This document shows, one piece after another, positions 6,713 to 14,251 of a DNA stretch of 16,476 bases; position 1 is the first letter of the stretch; each line of letters starts with the position of its first letter. Where the stretch lies: positions 1 to 16,476 of the forward strand of contig DASVES010000219.1 of NCBI GenBank assembly GCA_036380435.1, in the 5' to 3' direction. This stretch comes from DASQDT01 sp036380435 (lineage in GTDB: Bacteria; Acidobacteriota; Blastocatellia; Pyrinomonadales; Pyrinomonadaceae). Below the pieces are notes generated by a model. The model did no database searches. It was not told the origin of the DNA and was given only the letters and a program-made list of their open reading frames with translations. The translations under genes and the position numbers were made by a program.

Positions 6713-7831
6713 ATGAAGTTGAGAATCACGACGCTGCCCGGCGACGGCGTCGGCCCGGAAGTGACGGCGGAGGCGGTGCGCGTGCTGCGCGCCGTGGCCG
6801 AAGGGTACGACCACGAATTCACCTTCGACGAACAACTCGTCGGCGGCGCGGCCATACGCCAAACGGGGACGCCGCTCCCGCGCGCGACGCTCGATGCGTG
6901 CCTCGCGTCTGACGCCGTGCTGCTCGGCGCGGTCGGCTCGCCGGAGTATGACGAGTTGCCGCCGGCCGAACGGCCCGAAGCCGGGCTGCTCACGCTGCGG
7001 CGCGCGCTCGGCGCATACGCGAACCTGCGCCCCGTCGTCTGCCACGACGCGCTCGCCGACTGCACGCCGCTGCGGCCCGAGAGAATCGCGGGCGCGGACA
7101 TTCTCGTCGTGCGCGAACTTCTCGGCGGCCTCTACTTCGGCGAGCCGCGAGGCTTTGAGACCGCCGACGGAGGCAGTGTGAGCGCGGCCTTCAACACGAT
7201 GCGCTACACGGTCGCCGAGGTCGAGCGCGTCGCCCGCGTCGCCTTCGACGCCGCCCGCGCGCGCCGCCGCAAGGTGACCTCCGTTGACAAGGCCAACGTG
7301 CTTGAGACCTCGCGACTCTGGCGCGAGACCGTCTCGCGCGTCGGGCGCGACTACCCGACGGTCGCGCTCGAACACGTCTATGTTGACGCCTGCGCGATGC
7401 ACCTGATTGCCGACCCGCTGCGCTTCGACGTGCTGCTCACCGAAAATCTCTTCGGCGACATCCTCTCGGACGAGGCCGCGGTGCTCGCCGGCTCGCTCGG
7501 CCTCCTCGCTTCGGCGAGCATCGGCGGCGAAGTTGACCTCTACGAGCCGGTGCACGGCTCCGCGCCCGACATCGCCGGACTCGGCACGGCCAACCCGCTC
7601 GGCGCAATCTCGTCCGCCGCGCTGCTGCTCCGCCACACGGCGCGGCTCGAACGCGAGGCGCAGGACATCGAAAGGTCAATCGAAAACGTGCTGAGCGCCG
7701 GATACCGCACGCCCGACATCGCGCGCGGGCCGGAGAGCATTCCGGTCGTCGGCACGTCCGAGATGGGCCGGCTCGTCGTCGAGGCGCTGGCCGAAGTCGC
7801 CGACATGCGCCACGCGTATCATGCAGTTTGA
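6713..7831 (+). CDS. leuB: 3-isopropylmalate dehydrogenase
   Basis: A protein of 372 residues that oxidises and decarboxylates 3-isopropylmalate with NAD to 2-oxoisocaproate. Family motifs are present throughout: LPGDGVGPEV (8-17), the substrate-binding arginines in LRRALGAYANLRPV (95-108), VRELLGGLYFGEPRG (133-147), catalytic Lys193 in SVDKANVLETSRLWRE, Asp225 in YVDACAMH, metal ligands Asp249 and Asp253 in NLFGDILSDEAA, and the NAD-binding EPVHGSAPDIAG (278-289). The ATG at 6713 gives the normal family N-terminus, but its only purine run, AGAGG, touches the ATG, which is closer than usual. A GTG at 6698 in the same frame would add five residues and cannot be ruled out. It sits behind the leuA terminator, so it may need readthrough or its own promoter. 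Confidence 0.95.
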   Translation: MKLRITTLPGDGVGPEVTAEAVRVLRAVAEGYDHEFTFDEQLVGGAAIRQTGTPLPRATLDACLASDAVLLGAVGSPEYDELPPAERPEAGLLTLRRALGAYANLRPVVCHDALADCTPLRPERIAGADILVVRELLGGLYFGEPRGFETADGGSVSAAFNTMRYTVAEVERVARVAFDAARARRRKVTSVDKANVLETSRLWRETVSRVGRDYPTVALEHVYVDACAMHLIADPLRFDVLLTENLFGDILSDEAAVLAGSLGLLASASIGGEVDLYEPVHGSAPDIAGLGTANPLGAISSAALLLRHTARLEREAQDIERSIENVLSAGYRTPDIARGPESIPVVGTSEMGRLVVEALAEVADMRHAYHAV

Positions 7832-7835
7832 AAAC

Positions 7836-7911
7836 AGAGGTCAGAGGTCAGAGGTTAGAGGTCAGTTGAAAACTGTCTTCACTGACCTCTGACCTCTGAC
7901 CTCTGACCTCT
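7836..7911. repeat. Hairpin of TCAGAGG heptamers filling the leuB-leuC gap
   Basis: Left arm 7836-7866 and right arm 7881-7911 are 31 bases each and pair fully in RNA, with one U-G wobble; the loop is 14 bases. Each arm is about four tandem copies of a 7-base unit (TCAGAGG on one side, CCTCTGA on the other). The element begins just after the leuB stop codon (7829-7831) and ends five bases before the leuC ATG at 7917. The right arm is pyrimidine-rich, so leuC has no Shine-Dalgarno sequence of its own. The left arm repeats AGAGG, which resembles one. Confidence 0.92.
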
Positions 7912-7916
7912 TTCTT

Positions 7917-9320
7917 ATGTCAACACTGTTCGACAAGTTGTGGAACGCTCACGTCGTCTGTGACCCTTCGGACGGGCCTGCGTTGCTTTACATTGATCTG
8001 CACCTCGTTCACGAGGTCACTTCGCCGCAGGCGTTCGAGGGCTTGCGCGAAGCGGGCCGGCGTGTGCGCCGCCCCGATCTGACAGTCGCCACGATTGATC
8101 ACAACGTCCCCACGACAAATCGTGCGCTCCCCATCGCCGACCCCATCGCCTCCCAGCAGATGGAGACGCTCAGGCGCAACTGCCGCGAGTTCGGCGTGAA
8201 GCTTTACGACATTGATTCGGCGGAGCAGGGCATCGTCCACGTCATCGGCCCGGAACTGGGCCTGACGCTTCCCGGGATGACGATTGTGTGCGGCGACAGC
8301 CACACCTCCACGCACGGCGCGTTCGGCGCGCTCGCCTTCGGCATCGGAACGTCCGAGGTCGAGCACGTGCTCGCCACGCAGTCGCTCCCCCAGACGAGGC
8401 CGCGCACGATGCTTATCAAAGTGCGCGGCCAACTGAGCGCGGGCGTGACGGCGAAAGACCTCGCGCTCGCCGTCATCGGCCAGATAGGGACGGCCGGCGC
8501 GACGGGGCACTGCATCGAGTATGCCGGAGAGGCCGTGCGCGGTCTTTCGATGGAGGGCCGCATGACGCTCTGCAACATGAGCATCGAGGCGGGCGCGCGC
8601 GCCGGGATGATCGCGCCCGACGAGACGACCTTCGAGTATCTCGCCGGCCGACCGTTCGCGCCGAAGGGCGAGGCTTGGGACGAAGCGCTTCGCTACTGGC
8701 GCACGCTTCAAAGCGACGAGGGCGCGGAGTTCGACAGCACGATTGAGCTTGACGCGTCCCTTGTCGAGCCGCACGTGACGTGGGGGACGAGTCCCGGCAT
8801 GGTCGCGCCCGTGACGGGGCGCGTGCCCTTGCCCGCGGAGGCGGCGAGCGCGTCGGACGCCGTCGCCTTCGAGCGCGCTCTGAGTTACATGAGCCTGCGG
8901 CCCGGCACGCGCATCGAGGAGATCGGAGTTGACCGTGTCTTCATCGGCTCATGCACGAACGCGCGCCTCGAAGACCTGCGCGCCGCCGCGAAGGTGGTCA
9001 AGGGCTACCGCGTGAGCGGCGGCGTGAGCGCGATGGTCGTGCCCGGCTCGCAGGCGGTCAAGCGCGCGGCGGAAGCTGAAGGGTTAGACGGCGTCTTTCG
9101 CGAGGCCGGCTTCGAGTGGCGCGAGGCCGGATGCTCGATGTGCCTCGGCATGAATCCCGACACGCTCAACCCCGGCGAGCGCTGCGCTTCGACCAGCAAC
9201 CGCAACTTCGAGGGCCGTCAGGGGCGCGGCGGCCGCACGCACCTCGTCAGCCCCGCGATGGCCGCCGCCGCCGCCGTCACGGGACACTTCACGGACGTTC
9301 GCGAGTGGAAATACAAATAG
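7917..9320 (+). CDS. leuC: 3-isopropylmalate dehydratase large subunit
   Basis: A protein of 467 residues, the usual length for bacterial LeuC. With LeuD it isomerises 2-isopropylmalate to 3-isopropylmalate by way of dimethylcitraconate. It belongs to the aconitase superfamily and carries the three expected 4Fe-4S ligands: Cys346 in IGSCTNARLEDL, and Cys406 and Cys409 in CSMCLGMNPD. Other typical stretches are MSTLFDKLWNAHVV at the start, DLHLVHEVTSPQAFEGLR (27-44), DHNVPTT (61-67), CGDSHTSTHGAFGALAFGIG (125-144) and TSNRNFEGRQGRGGRTHLVS (426-445). The start matches the family exactly, yet it has no Shine-Dalgarno sequence; the 85 bases since leuB are almost wholly hairpin. Translation may depend on coupling to leuB or on the hairpin. 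Confidence 0.96.
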   Translation: MSTLFDKLWNAHVVCDPSDGPALLYIDLHLVHEVTSPQAFEGLREAGRRVRRPDLTVATIDHNVPTTNRALPIADPIASQQMETLRRNCREFGVKLYDIDSAEQGIVHVIGPELGLTLPGMTIVCGDSHTSTHGAFGALAFGIGTSEVEHVLATQSLPQTRPRTMLIKVRGQLSAGVTAKDLALAVIGQIGTAGATGHCIEYAGEAVRGLSMEGRMTLCNMSIEAGARAGMIAPDETTFEYLAGRPFAPKGEAWDEALRYWRTLQSDEGAEFDSTIELDASLVEPHVTWGTSPGMVAPVTGRVPLPAEAASASDAVAFERALSYMSLRPGTRIEEIGVDRVFIGSCTNARLEDLRAAAKVVKGYRVSGGVSAMVVPGSQAVKRAAEAEGLDGVFREAGFEWREAGCSMCLGMNPDTLNPGERCASTSNRNFEGRQGRGGRTHLVSPAMAAAAAVTGHFTDVREWKYK

Positions 9321-9410
9321 AAAGTGATGAGTGATGAGTGATAAGTGATAAGAAAGAGCCGCTGTCTTTTCTTATCACTTATCACTTATTACTCATCACT
9401 TATCACTCTT
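9321..9410. repeat. Hairpin of GTGATRA heptamers filling the leuC-leuD gap
   Basis: The left arm (9321-9357) is a run of gtgatga, gtgataa units and the right arm (9365-9410) the complementary ttatcac, ctcatca units; the loop is GCCGCTG. Pairing is nearly continuous. The element starts at the base after the leuC stop codon and its right arm ends directly before the leuD ATG at 9411. No Shine-Dalgarno sequence lies before leuD. The units belong to the same family as those at 1-75 but differ from the leuB-leuC element, so the architecture is shared rather than the sequence. Confidence 0.92.
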
Positions 9411-10070
9411 ATGATTCCCTTCCGCACACACAACGGGTTGGTCGCCCCGCTCGACAGGCCGAACGTTGACACCGACCAGATCATCCCCAAGCAGTTCCTC
9501 AAGCGCGTCGAGCGCACGGGGTTCGGACAGTTTCTCTTCTACGACTGGCGCTTCACGGCGGCGGGTGAGCCTGACTCGTCCTTCGTGCTGAACGAGCCGC
9601 GCTACGCGGGCGCGAGCGTGCTCGTGGCGGGCCGCAACTTCGGCTGCGGCTCTTCGCGCGAGCACGCTCCGTGGGCGCTCCTCGACTACGGCTTCCGCGC
9701 CATCATCGCCCCGTCGTTCGCCGACATCTTCGCCAACAACTGTATGAAGAACGGCATCGTGACCGTCGAGCTGCCGGAGGAGTTGGTGGCGGAGTTGACG
9801 CGGCGAGTGCGCGACGCCGAAGGCTACCGCGTGACGGTTGACCTCGAACGCTGCGAGGTGCGCGACGGAGATGGATTCCTGACGCGCTTCGAGATGGACG
9901 AGTTCCGGCGTCGTTGTCTGCTCGAAGGTCTCGACGAGACGGGGCTAACGCTTCTGCGCGAAGAAGACATCGCCGCCTTTGAGGCGCGCCGCCCGCGCTG
10001 GCTCGACATGAATGCGCGCCTCAGCGCTGGGAGATCGTCGTTGACGAATTCGGGCGCACGCACGCAATGA
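9411..10070 (+). CDS. leuD: 3-isopropylmalate dehydratase small subunit, with an altered C-terminus
   Basis: A protein of 219 residues, the partner of LeuC; the small swivelling domain closes the active site. Signatures are the start MIPFRTHNGLVAPLDRPNVD, DTDQIIPKQFLKRVERTGFG (20-39), FLFYDWRF (41-48) and GRNFGCGSSREHAPWAL (74-90). The normal LeuD end is recognisable at DETGLTLLREEDIAAFEARR (175-194) and PRWL. After that come about 20 residues, from Met200 on (MNARLSAG...), that look unlike LeuD. Those codons overlap, in another frame, the PEP carboxylase-like remnant, so the tail seems to have been made by losing the original stop. The ATG at 9411 gives the family N-terminus; the frame is open further upstream only through the hairpin repeat. 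No Shine-Dalgarno sequence is present. Confidence 0.94.
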   Translation: MIPFRTHNGLVAPLDRPNVDTDQIIPKQFLKRVERTGFGQFLFYDWRFTAAGEPDSSFVLNEPRYAGASVLVAGRNFGCGSSREHAPWALLDYGFRAIIAPSFADIFANNCMKNGIVTVELPEELVAELTRRVRDAEGYRVTVDLERCEVRDGDGFLTRFEMDEFRRRCLLEGLDETGLTLLREEDIAAFEARRPRWLDMNARLSAGRSSLTNSGARTQ

Positions 10071-10213
10071 TCTTGCGCGTCAGCGGTGAGCGGGAATTAC
10101 TGGAGAACAATCCTGCGCTCGCCCGCTCAATCCATTTACGCTACCCTGATATCGATCCGATGAGCTTCATTCGGGTCGAGCTGCCGCGTCATAAGCGCGA
10201 AGACGAGGCGTGA
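10025..10213 (+). pseudogene. Remnant resembling the C-terminus of PEP carboxylase
   Basis: A frame of 62 codons without stops, from RWEIVVDEFG to a TGA at 10211-10213. Its middle, LLENNPALARSIHLRYPDID followed by PMSFIRVEL, resembles the late PEP carboxylase segment known from E. coli as ESIQLRN-Y-DPLNVLQAELLHR. The conserved N-P/I-Y and L-Q-V-E-L-L-R-R parts have drifted (RYPD, IRVELPRH), and the invariant end, G-x-R-N-T-G, is missing. The rest of the enzyme is absent. The frame overlaps the end of leuD; an ATG at 10067 overlaps the leuD stop as ATGA, so a 48-residue coupled peptide starting there is the alternative reading. The resemblance is from memory of the family, not from an alignment. 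Confidence 0.55.
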
Positions 10214-10233
10214 AGCGGCGGCCAGAGGGGGGC

Positions 10234-12090
10234 GTGAAAGTGTCGGAGGAAAAGAAGAAGCGCCCGCGCGCGTCGGACGCATGGCGCGAAGCGAGAGACC
10301 TCATCTGGGCGCATCGCCAACGGCTCGCGCTGGGGATGGCGCTGATGCTCGTCAACCGGCTCGTCGGGCTGGTGCTGCCCGCCAGCTCCAAGTTCCTCAT
10401 CGACGAGGTCATCACGAAGGGGCGCGCCGAACTGCTGACGACGATTGCGCTCGCGGCGGGCGCGGCGACGCTCTTGCAGGCGTTGACTTCGTTTGCGCTC
10501 TCGCAGGTGCTCGGTGTCGCGGCGCAGCGCGCCATCACCGAGATGCGTAAGAGCGTGCAGGCTCACATCGCGCGCCTCCCCGTCCGCTTCTTCGACTCCA
10601 CACAGACCGGCGCGCTCATCTCGCGCATCATGTCGGACGCCGAGGGCATCCGCAATCTCGTTGGCACGGGGCTGGTGCAACTCGTTGGCGGGGTGGTGAC
10701 GGCGGCCATCTCGCTCTGCGTCCTCTTCTACCTCAACTGGCGTCTGACCTCGATTACGATCCTCGTGCTCGCGGTCTTCGGCGGCGTCATGGCGCTGGCC
10801 TTCTCGCGCCTGCGGCCCCTGTTCCGCGAGCGCGGCGAGATCAACGCCGAGGTGACGGGCCGCCTCGGCGAATCACTGGGCGGCATCCGCATCGTCAAGG
10901 CTTACTCGGCGGAGCGGCGCGAGACGCTCGTCTTCGCGCGCGGCGCGCACCGCCTGTTCCGCAACGTCGCCCGCTCGATGACGGGCGTCTCCGGCGTCAC
11001 GGCCGCCTCGACGCTCATCGTCGGGGCCATCGGCGTCGTCATGATCTTAGTCGGCGGCCGCTCGATCATCGCGGGGACGATGACGCTCGGCGACTTCTTC
11101 ATGTACATCTTCTTCACGGCGCTCGTGGCCGCGCCGATGGTCTCGATAGCCGCCATCGGGACGCAGATTACGGAAGCCTTCGCCGGCCTCGACCGCATCC
11201 GCGAGATCATGCGCGTCACGACCGAAGACGAGGAGGACGCGAGCCGCCAGCCGCTCGCCAACGTCGCGGGCGAGATCGCCTTCGACGACGTGAGCTTCGA
11301 GTACGACGCGCAGTCGCCCGTCCTTAGAAACGTCTCTTTCCGCGCCCCGGCCGGGACGACGACCGCGCTCGTCGGCTCCAGCGGCTCGGGCAAGAGCACG
11401 CTCATCGGCCTCGTCATGGCCTTCAACCGCCCGCTCGCAGGAACCGTCACCGTTGACGGGCGCGACCTCTCGACCGTGCGGCTGCGCGACTACCGCCAGC
11501 AACTCGGCGCCGTCCTGCAAGACAACTTCCTCTTCGACGGCACGGTCGCCGACAACATCGGCTTCGCCAACCCGCACGCCACGCGCGCCGAGATCGAAGA
11601 GGCGGGCCGCGTCGCCCACTGCGAGGAGTTCGTCCGCGGCTTCCCCGAAGGCTACGACACCATCGTCGGCGAGCGCGGCGTAAAGCTCTCCGGCGGGCAG
11701 CGGCAGCGCGTGGCGATTGCGCGGGCGATTCTCTCGGGGCCGAGAATCCTGATCCTCGACGAAGCGACTTCGAGCCTCGACAGCGAAAGCGAAATCATGA
11801 TTCAGGACGGACTGGAGAAACTCCGCAGCGGCCGCACCACGTTCGTCATCGCGCACCGACTTTCGACCATCCGCAGCGCCGATCAGATTCTCGTGCTCGA
11901 AGCGGGCCGCGTCGTCGAGCGCGGCACGCACGAAGAACTGCTCGCGGCCGCCGGGCGTTACCGAGAGCTTTACGACAAGCAGTACAACTTCGAGCGCAAC
12001 CGCTTCATCAACCCCGGCGAAGACTTCACGCCCGAGCCACCCAAAACTTCGCCCCCGGACTCCGCGCAAGTCACTTCCAACGCGCTCTGA
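10234..12090 (+). CDS. ABC transporter half-molecule, permease fused to ATPase (MsbA-like exporter)
   Basis: A protein of 618 residues. Six membrane helices lie in residues 28-310, followed by the nucleotide-binding domain (345-585). That domain is complete: Walker A GSSGSGKST (381-389), Q-loop Gln429 in VLQDNFLF, signature LSGGQRQR (485-492), Walker B ILILDE (505-510) and the switch His541 in AHRLST. Two copies should form a dimer that exports a lipid or hydrophobic compound, like MsbA or a multidrug exporter; the substrate cannot be told. The charged N-terminus and a Pro/Ser-rich tail of about 30 residues are probably cytoplasmic. GTG at 10234 was chosen because AGAGGGG (10224-10230) precedes it; GTGs at 10210 and 10240 are alternatives. 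It begins 20 bases after the PEP carboxylase-like remnant, and I see no functional tie to the leu genes. Confidence 0.92.
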   Translation: MKVSEEKKKRPRASDAWREARDLIWAHRQRLALGMALMLVNRLVGLVLPASSKFLIDEVITKGRAELLTTIALAAGAATLLQALTSFALSQVLGVAAQRAITEMRKSVQAHIARLPVRFFDSTQTGALISRIMSDAEGIRNLVGTGLVQLVGGVVTAAISLCVLFYLNWRLTSITILVLAVFGGVMALAFSRLRPLFRERGEINAEVTGRLGESLGGIRIVKAYSAERRETLVFARGAHRLFRNVARSMTGVSGVTAASTLIVGAIGVVMILVGGRSIIAGTMTLGDFFMYIFFTALVAAPMVSIAAIGTQITEAFAGLDRIREIMRVTTEDEEDASRQPLANVAGEIAFDDVSFEYDAQSPVLRNVSFRAPAGTTTALVGSSGSGKSTLIGLVMAFNRPLAGTVTVDGRDLSTVRLRDYRQQLGAVLQDNFLFDGTVADNIGFANPHATRAEIEEAGRVAHCEEFVRGFPEGYDTIVGERGVKLSGGQRQRVAIARAILSGPRILILDEATSSLDSESEIMIQDGLEKLRSGRTTFVIAHRLSTIRSADQILVLEAGRVVERGTHEELLAAAGRYRELYDKQYNFERNRFINPGEDFTPEPPKTSPPDSAQVTSNAL

Positions 12091-12197
12091 CGAAAGGGCG
12101 TGCGCTTCGGCGGCGCGCGTCGGACGCGTTCGACGCGGTTCGAGACGAAGAGTGATTCATCCGAATCCGTGACGGATATTTCAGAGGAGAAAAAAAG

Positions 12198-12635
12198 ATG
12201 GCGGGAACTCCCCAAACTTTCGCGAACCACACGCGCTGGCACGCCCCTTTTCATTTTTTCGTGGTGCCGGTGATGGGCTTAAACGTCGTCTGGTCAATCG
12301 TCCAACTCGTGAGGCATCCGGGCTGGGATCGTGCCGAGTGGGCGCTCGTCTCGCTCGCGCTCGTCGTGTTGACCGCGCTCGTGCGCCTCAACCCGCTGCG
12401 CGCGCAGGACAGACTCATCCGGCTCGAAGAACAACTCCGCTATCAGAGGCTTCTGCCAGCCGCGCTGGCCGCGCGTTGCGCCGGACTGTCGCCCGGACAA
12501 ATCGTCGCCTTGCGTTTCGCCTCCGACGCCGAGCTGGAAGGACTCGTCAGCCGCGTGCTCGGCGGAGAGATTTCCAAACCACGCGACATCAAAAAGGCGA
12601 TCAGGGAGTGGCGCCCCGACACGTTCCGTGTTTGA
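12198..12635 (+). CDS. DUF6526-like small membrane protein
   Basis: A protein of 145 residues. Two hydrophobic segments (about 17-37 and 48-63) suggest two membrane helices at the N-terminus, followed by a soluble part of about 80 residues. The pattern PQTFANHTRWHAPFHFFVVP at the start, QDRLIRLEEQLRYQRLLP (about 71-88), IVALRFASDAELEGLV (about 103-118) and the ending IREWRPDTFRV fits the uncharacterised DUF6526 family; I recognise it from memory. The function is unknown. The start is well supported by AGAGGAG (12183-12189) and an A-rich spacer before ATG 12198. It follows the ABC exporter by 107 bases on the same strand and could be cotranscribed. The 155 bases after its stop contain no gene or terminator that I can see. 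Confidence 0.82.
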   Translation: MAGTPQTFANHTRWHAPFHFFVVPVMGLNVVWSIVQLVRHPGWDRAEWALVSLALVVLTALVRLNPLRAQDRLIRLEEQLRYQRLLPAALAARCAGLSPGQIVALRFASDAELEGLVSRVLGGEISKPRDIKKAIREWRPDTFRV

Positions 12636-12790
12636 ACGCCGGGCAGTTAGAGGAAGAGGGAAGTGACGGCGGTGGATAATGCTGTCGGAAAAGTCGCGGA
12701 GGTTGTTCGATCTCAATCAGATAACCATCGGGGACTCGGCCGAAACATCGCCGCTCGAATTGTGCGCGGCGCGCGTCTGCATCGAAACAC

Positions 12791-13255
12791 CTACGACTTC
12801 ATAAATCCTGCTAAACGCTCACCCGCCTGTTTTTGAACTTTCCTGCGAAGCAACGGCGTCCAACCTAAGACAACTCCGGCCGGGCCTAAAGCCATCCGGC
12901 TCCACTTCCAAAAATCGAAGGTGTCCGTGTGTTTGATAATCTTCCCATCCCGAAACTCGAACTCGGCCTCAATCTTGTTATGAACTCGCCGCCCCGTCGC
13001 GGAAAAATCATATCGAGCTTCCCAACGAGCCTTCCCCACCCGATCATTCGCCTCGACATCGGCAAAGGTGAGTTCAAAGTTTTTGGCTTGTGAACATAAC
13101 ATCCGCCACATGGCGCCAACTTCCGCGCCGGACAGAACGGGGAAGACCGGGTCGGAAAAACGGATGTCGGGATGATAACAACGCGTCATCGCCTCGGCGT
13201 CCAGTTTTTGAAAGGACGTGTAGAAGTTTTCGATCAGCTCTTCGTTCGGGTGCAT
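12791..13255 (-). CDS. NTF2/SnoaL-like protein of unknown substrate
   Basis: A protein of 154 residues with the fold signature of the nuclear transport factor 2 / ketosteroid isomerase-like group: the helical start NEELIENFYTSFQKLDAEAM, the strand region YHPDIRFSDPVFPVLSG, then GKARWEARYDFSATGRRVHN and FEFRDGKIIKHTDTFDFWKW. The C-terminus LGWTPLLRRKVQKQA is typical of one common NTF2-like subgroup. Members are small cone-shaped proteins that act as isomerases, hydratases or binding proteins; no reaction can be assigned. The start at 13255 is preceded, on the minus strand, by GGAGGGAGAG about seven bases away. It lies 33 bases downstream of the MmyB-type regulator on the same strand, so the two are probably one operon and the regulator may control it. 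Confidence 0.85.
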   Translation of the reverse strand: MHPNEELIENFYTSFQKLDAEAMTRCYHPDIRFSDPVFPVLSGAEVGAMWRMLCSQAKNFELTFADVEANDRVGKARWEARYDFSATGRRVHNKIEAEFEFRDGKIIKHTDTFDFWKWSRMALGPAGVVLGWTPLLRRKVQKQAGERLAGFMKS

Positions 13256-13288
13256 TCGTCGTCTCTCCCTCCAGAAAACTCGTGCGGT

Positions 13289-14095
13289 TCATTCCCGCTT
13301 CAAACTTCGATTCAAAGCGTCCGACGTGGCGGCGTCGGCCGGGAAGAAGGACTCCAGCGCCAGCTCCGACAGGGTGATGTCAACAGGCGTTCCGAAGACG
13401 GTCGTCGTGCTGAGAAAAGAGAGAACGCCGCCTTCCGTCGCGAACTGAAAAGGCACGGCCACGCCGGCGTAATCAATGCCGTCCGCGGCGTTGTATTTGT
13501 TTTCACTCGATATTGGATACGCGCTCAGTTCATTCAATAACTCTCCCAGCACCGGGTCGGCGCTCGCGTCAATCTGGCGGCGCAGACGCGCGAGCAGGTG
13601 CGAACGCCACTCGGCCAGATTAACTATCCGGGGCGCGAGTCCTCGCGGATGCAGGCTGAGACGAAGGACGTTGACCGGCGTCTCCAGCAGAGACGGCTCC
13701 ACCCCGGCGAGTAAAGGCGTGACGGCGCGGTTCGAGGCGATCAGATTCCAATGACGATCCACGGCGAGCGCCGGGTACGGCTCGTGTCCGGCCAGCACTA
13801 ACTCCACAACTTTGCGCGCCGCCTCAAGCGTCGGGTCTCCGAGCGGCCTCTCCTTGAAGATCGGCGCGTATCCAGCCGCGACCAGCAGCCGGTTGCGCTC
13901 GCGCAAGGGGATTTCGAGTTGTTCGGCGAGACGCAGAACCATCTCGCGGCTCGGGCTGGAACGCCCCGTTTCGAGAAAGCTCAGGTGCCTGCTCGAAATC
14001 TCGGCTTCACAGGCGAGGTCGAGCTGGCTCAAGCGTCTGCGCCTGCGCCAGTCGCGCAGCAGATTCCCGACGGGTTGAGTGTGAACACTGCTCAT
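13289..14095 (-). CDS. XRE-type regulator with MmyB-like ligand-binding domain
   Basis: A protein of 268 residues. Residues 8-65 form an XRE-type helix-turn-helix (LLRDWRRRRRLSQLDLACEA, then ISSRHLSFLETGRSSPSREM), followed by LRERNRLLVAAGYAP, the usual hinge of the MmyB group. The remaining 180 residues match the MmyB-like ligand-binding domain (PAL-AVDRHWNLIASNRAV, LHPRGLAPRIVNLAEWRSHL). This domain is thought to bind a fatty-acid-like or other small hydrophobic ligand. ATG at 14095 was preferred to a TTG at 14098 just before it; no strong Shine-Dalgarno sequence is seen. The gene is divergent from a small membrane protein, and an inverted repeat stands between them. Its downstream partner, the NTF2-like protein, is a plausible target. 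The regulator family assignment is firm, the ligand is unknown. Confidence 0.92.
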   Translation of the reverse strand: MSSVHTQPVGNLLRDWRRRRRLSQLDLACEAEISSRHLSFLETGRSSPSREMVLRLAEQLEIPLRERNRLLVAAGYAPIFKERPLGDPTLEAARKVVELVLAGHEPYPALAVDRHWNLIASNRAVTPLLAGVEPSLLETPVNVLRLSLHPRGLAPRIVNLAEWRSHLLARLRRQIDASADPVLGELLNELSAYPISSENKYNAADGIDYAGVAVPFQFATEGGVLSFLSTTTVFGTPVDITLSELALESFFPADAATSDALNRSLKRE

Positions 14096-14131
14096 CAAGC
14101 CCCGACGGTATCACAAATCGTGAAGGCGGCT

Positions 14132-14152
14132 CCATTACCTCCGAAGTAATTG
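14132..14152. promoter_or_regulatory. Inverted repeat in the divergent promoter region, possible operator
   Basis: CCATTAC (14132-14138) and GTAATTG (14146-14152) form a dyad with seven-base arms, one mismatch and a seven-base spacer; the inner ATTAC/GTAAT is exact. It lies 37 bases before the regulator's start codon on one side and 100 bases before the membrane-protein start on the other. A regulator of this type often represses itself through such a site. The evidence is one short dyad in one place. Confidence 0.4.
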
Positions 14153-14251
14153 TTTTCTAAACACAAGTCCGCAATGATGCGGGCGGACAAGGGGAACGGA
14201 TGGATAACCGTCACGGCTCACGGCTCAATTCACTTTTGGAGGTTCAATGGT

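Noticed and set aside
6648..6716. A 22-codon frame that starts in the leuA-leuB hairpin loop and ends as ATGA on the leuB start, like a leader peptide
   Set aside because: It has no Shine-Dalgarno sequence, contains only two leucine codons, and runs through the terminator stem itself; chance overlap is more likely.
6593..7636. Long minus-strand open frame opposite leuB
   Set aside because: Same composition bias and no motif, while the plus strand encodes a textbook LeuB.
7836..9410. Heptamer arrays considered as CRISPR repeats
   Set aside because: The units are 7 bases without unique spacers, and they form inverted arms rather than a direct-repeat array; no cas gene is present.
9345..9410. 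Upstream in-frame start for leuD
   Set aside because: It would translate the hairpin repeat; LeuD proteins normally start at the ATG at 9411.
12636..12790. Possible small gene or terminator between two convergent genes
   Set aside because: No frame with a start signal and no stable hairpin with a T-tract could be found.
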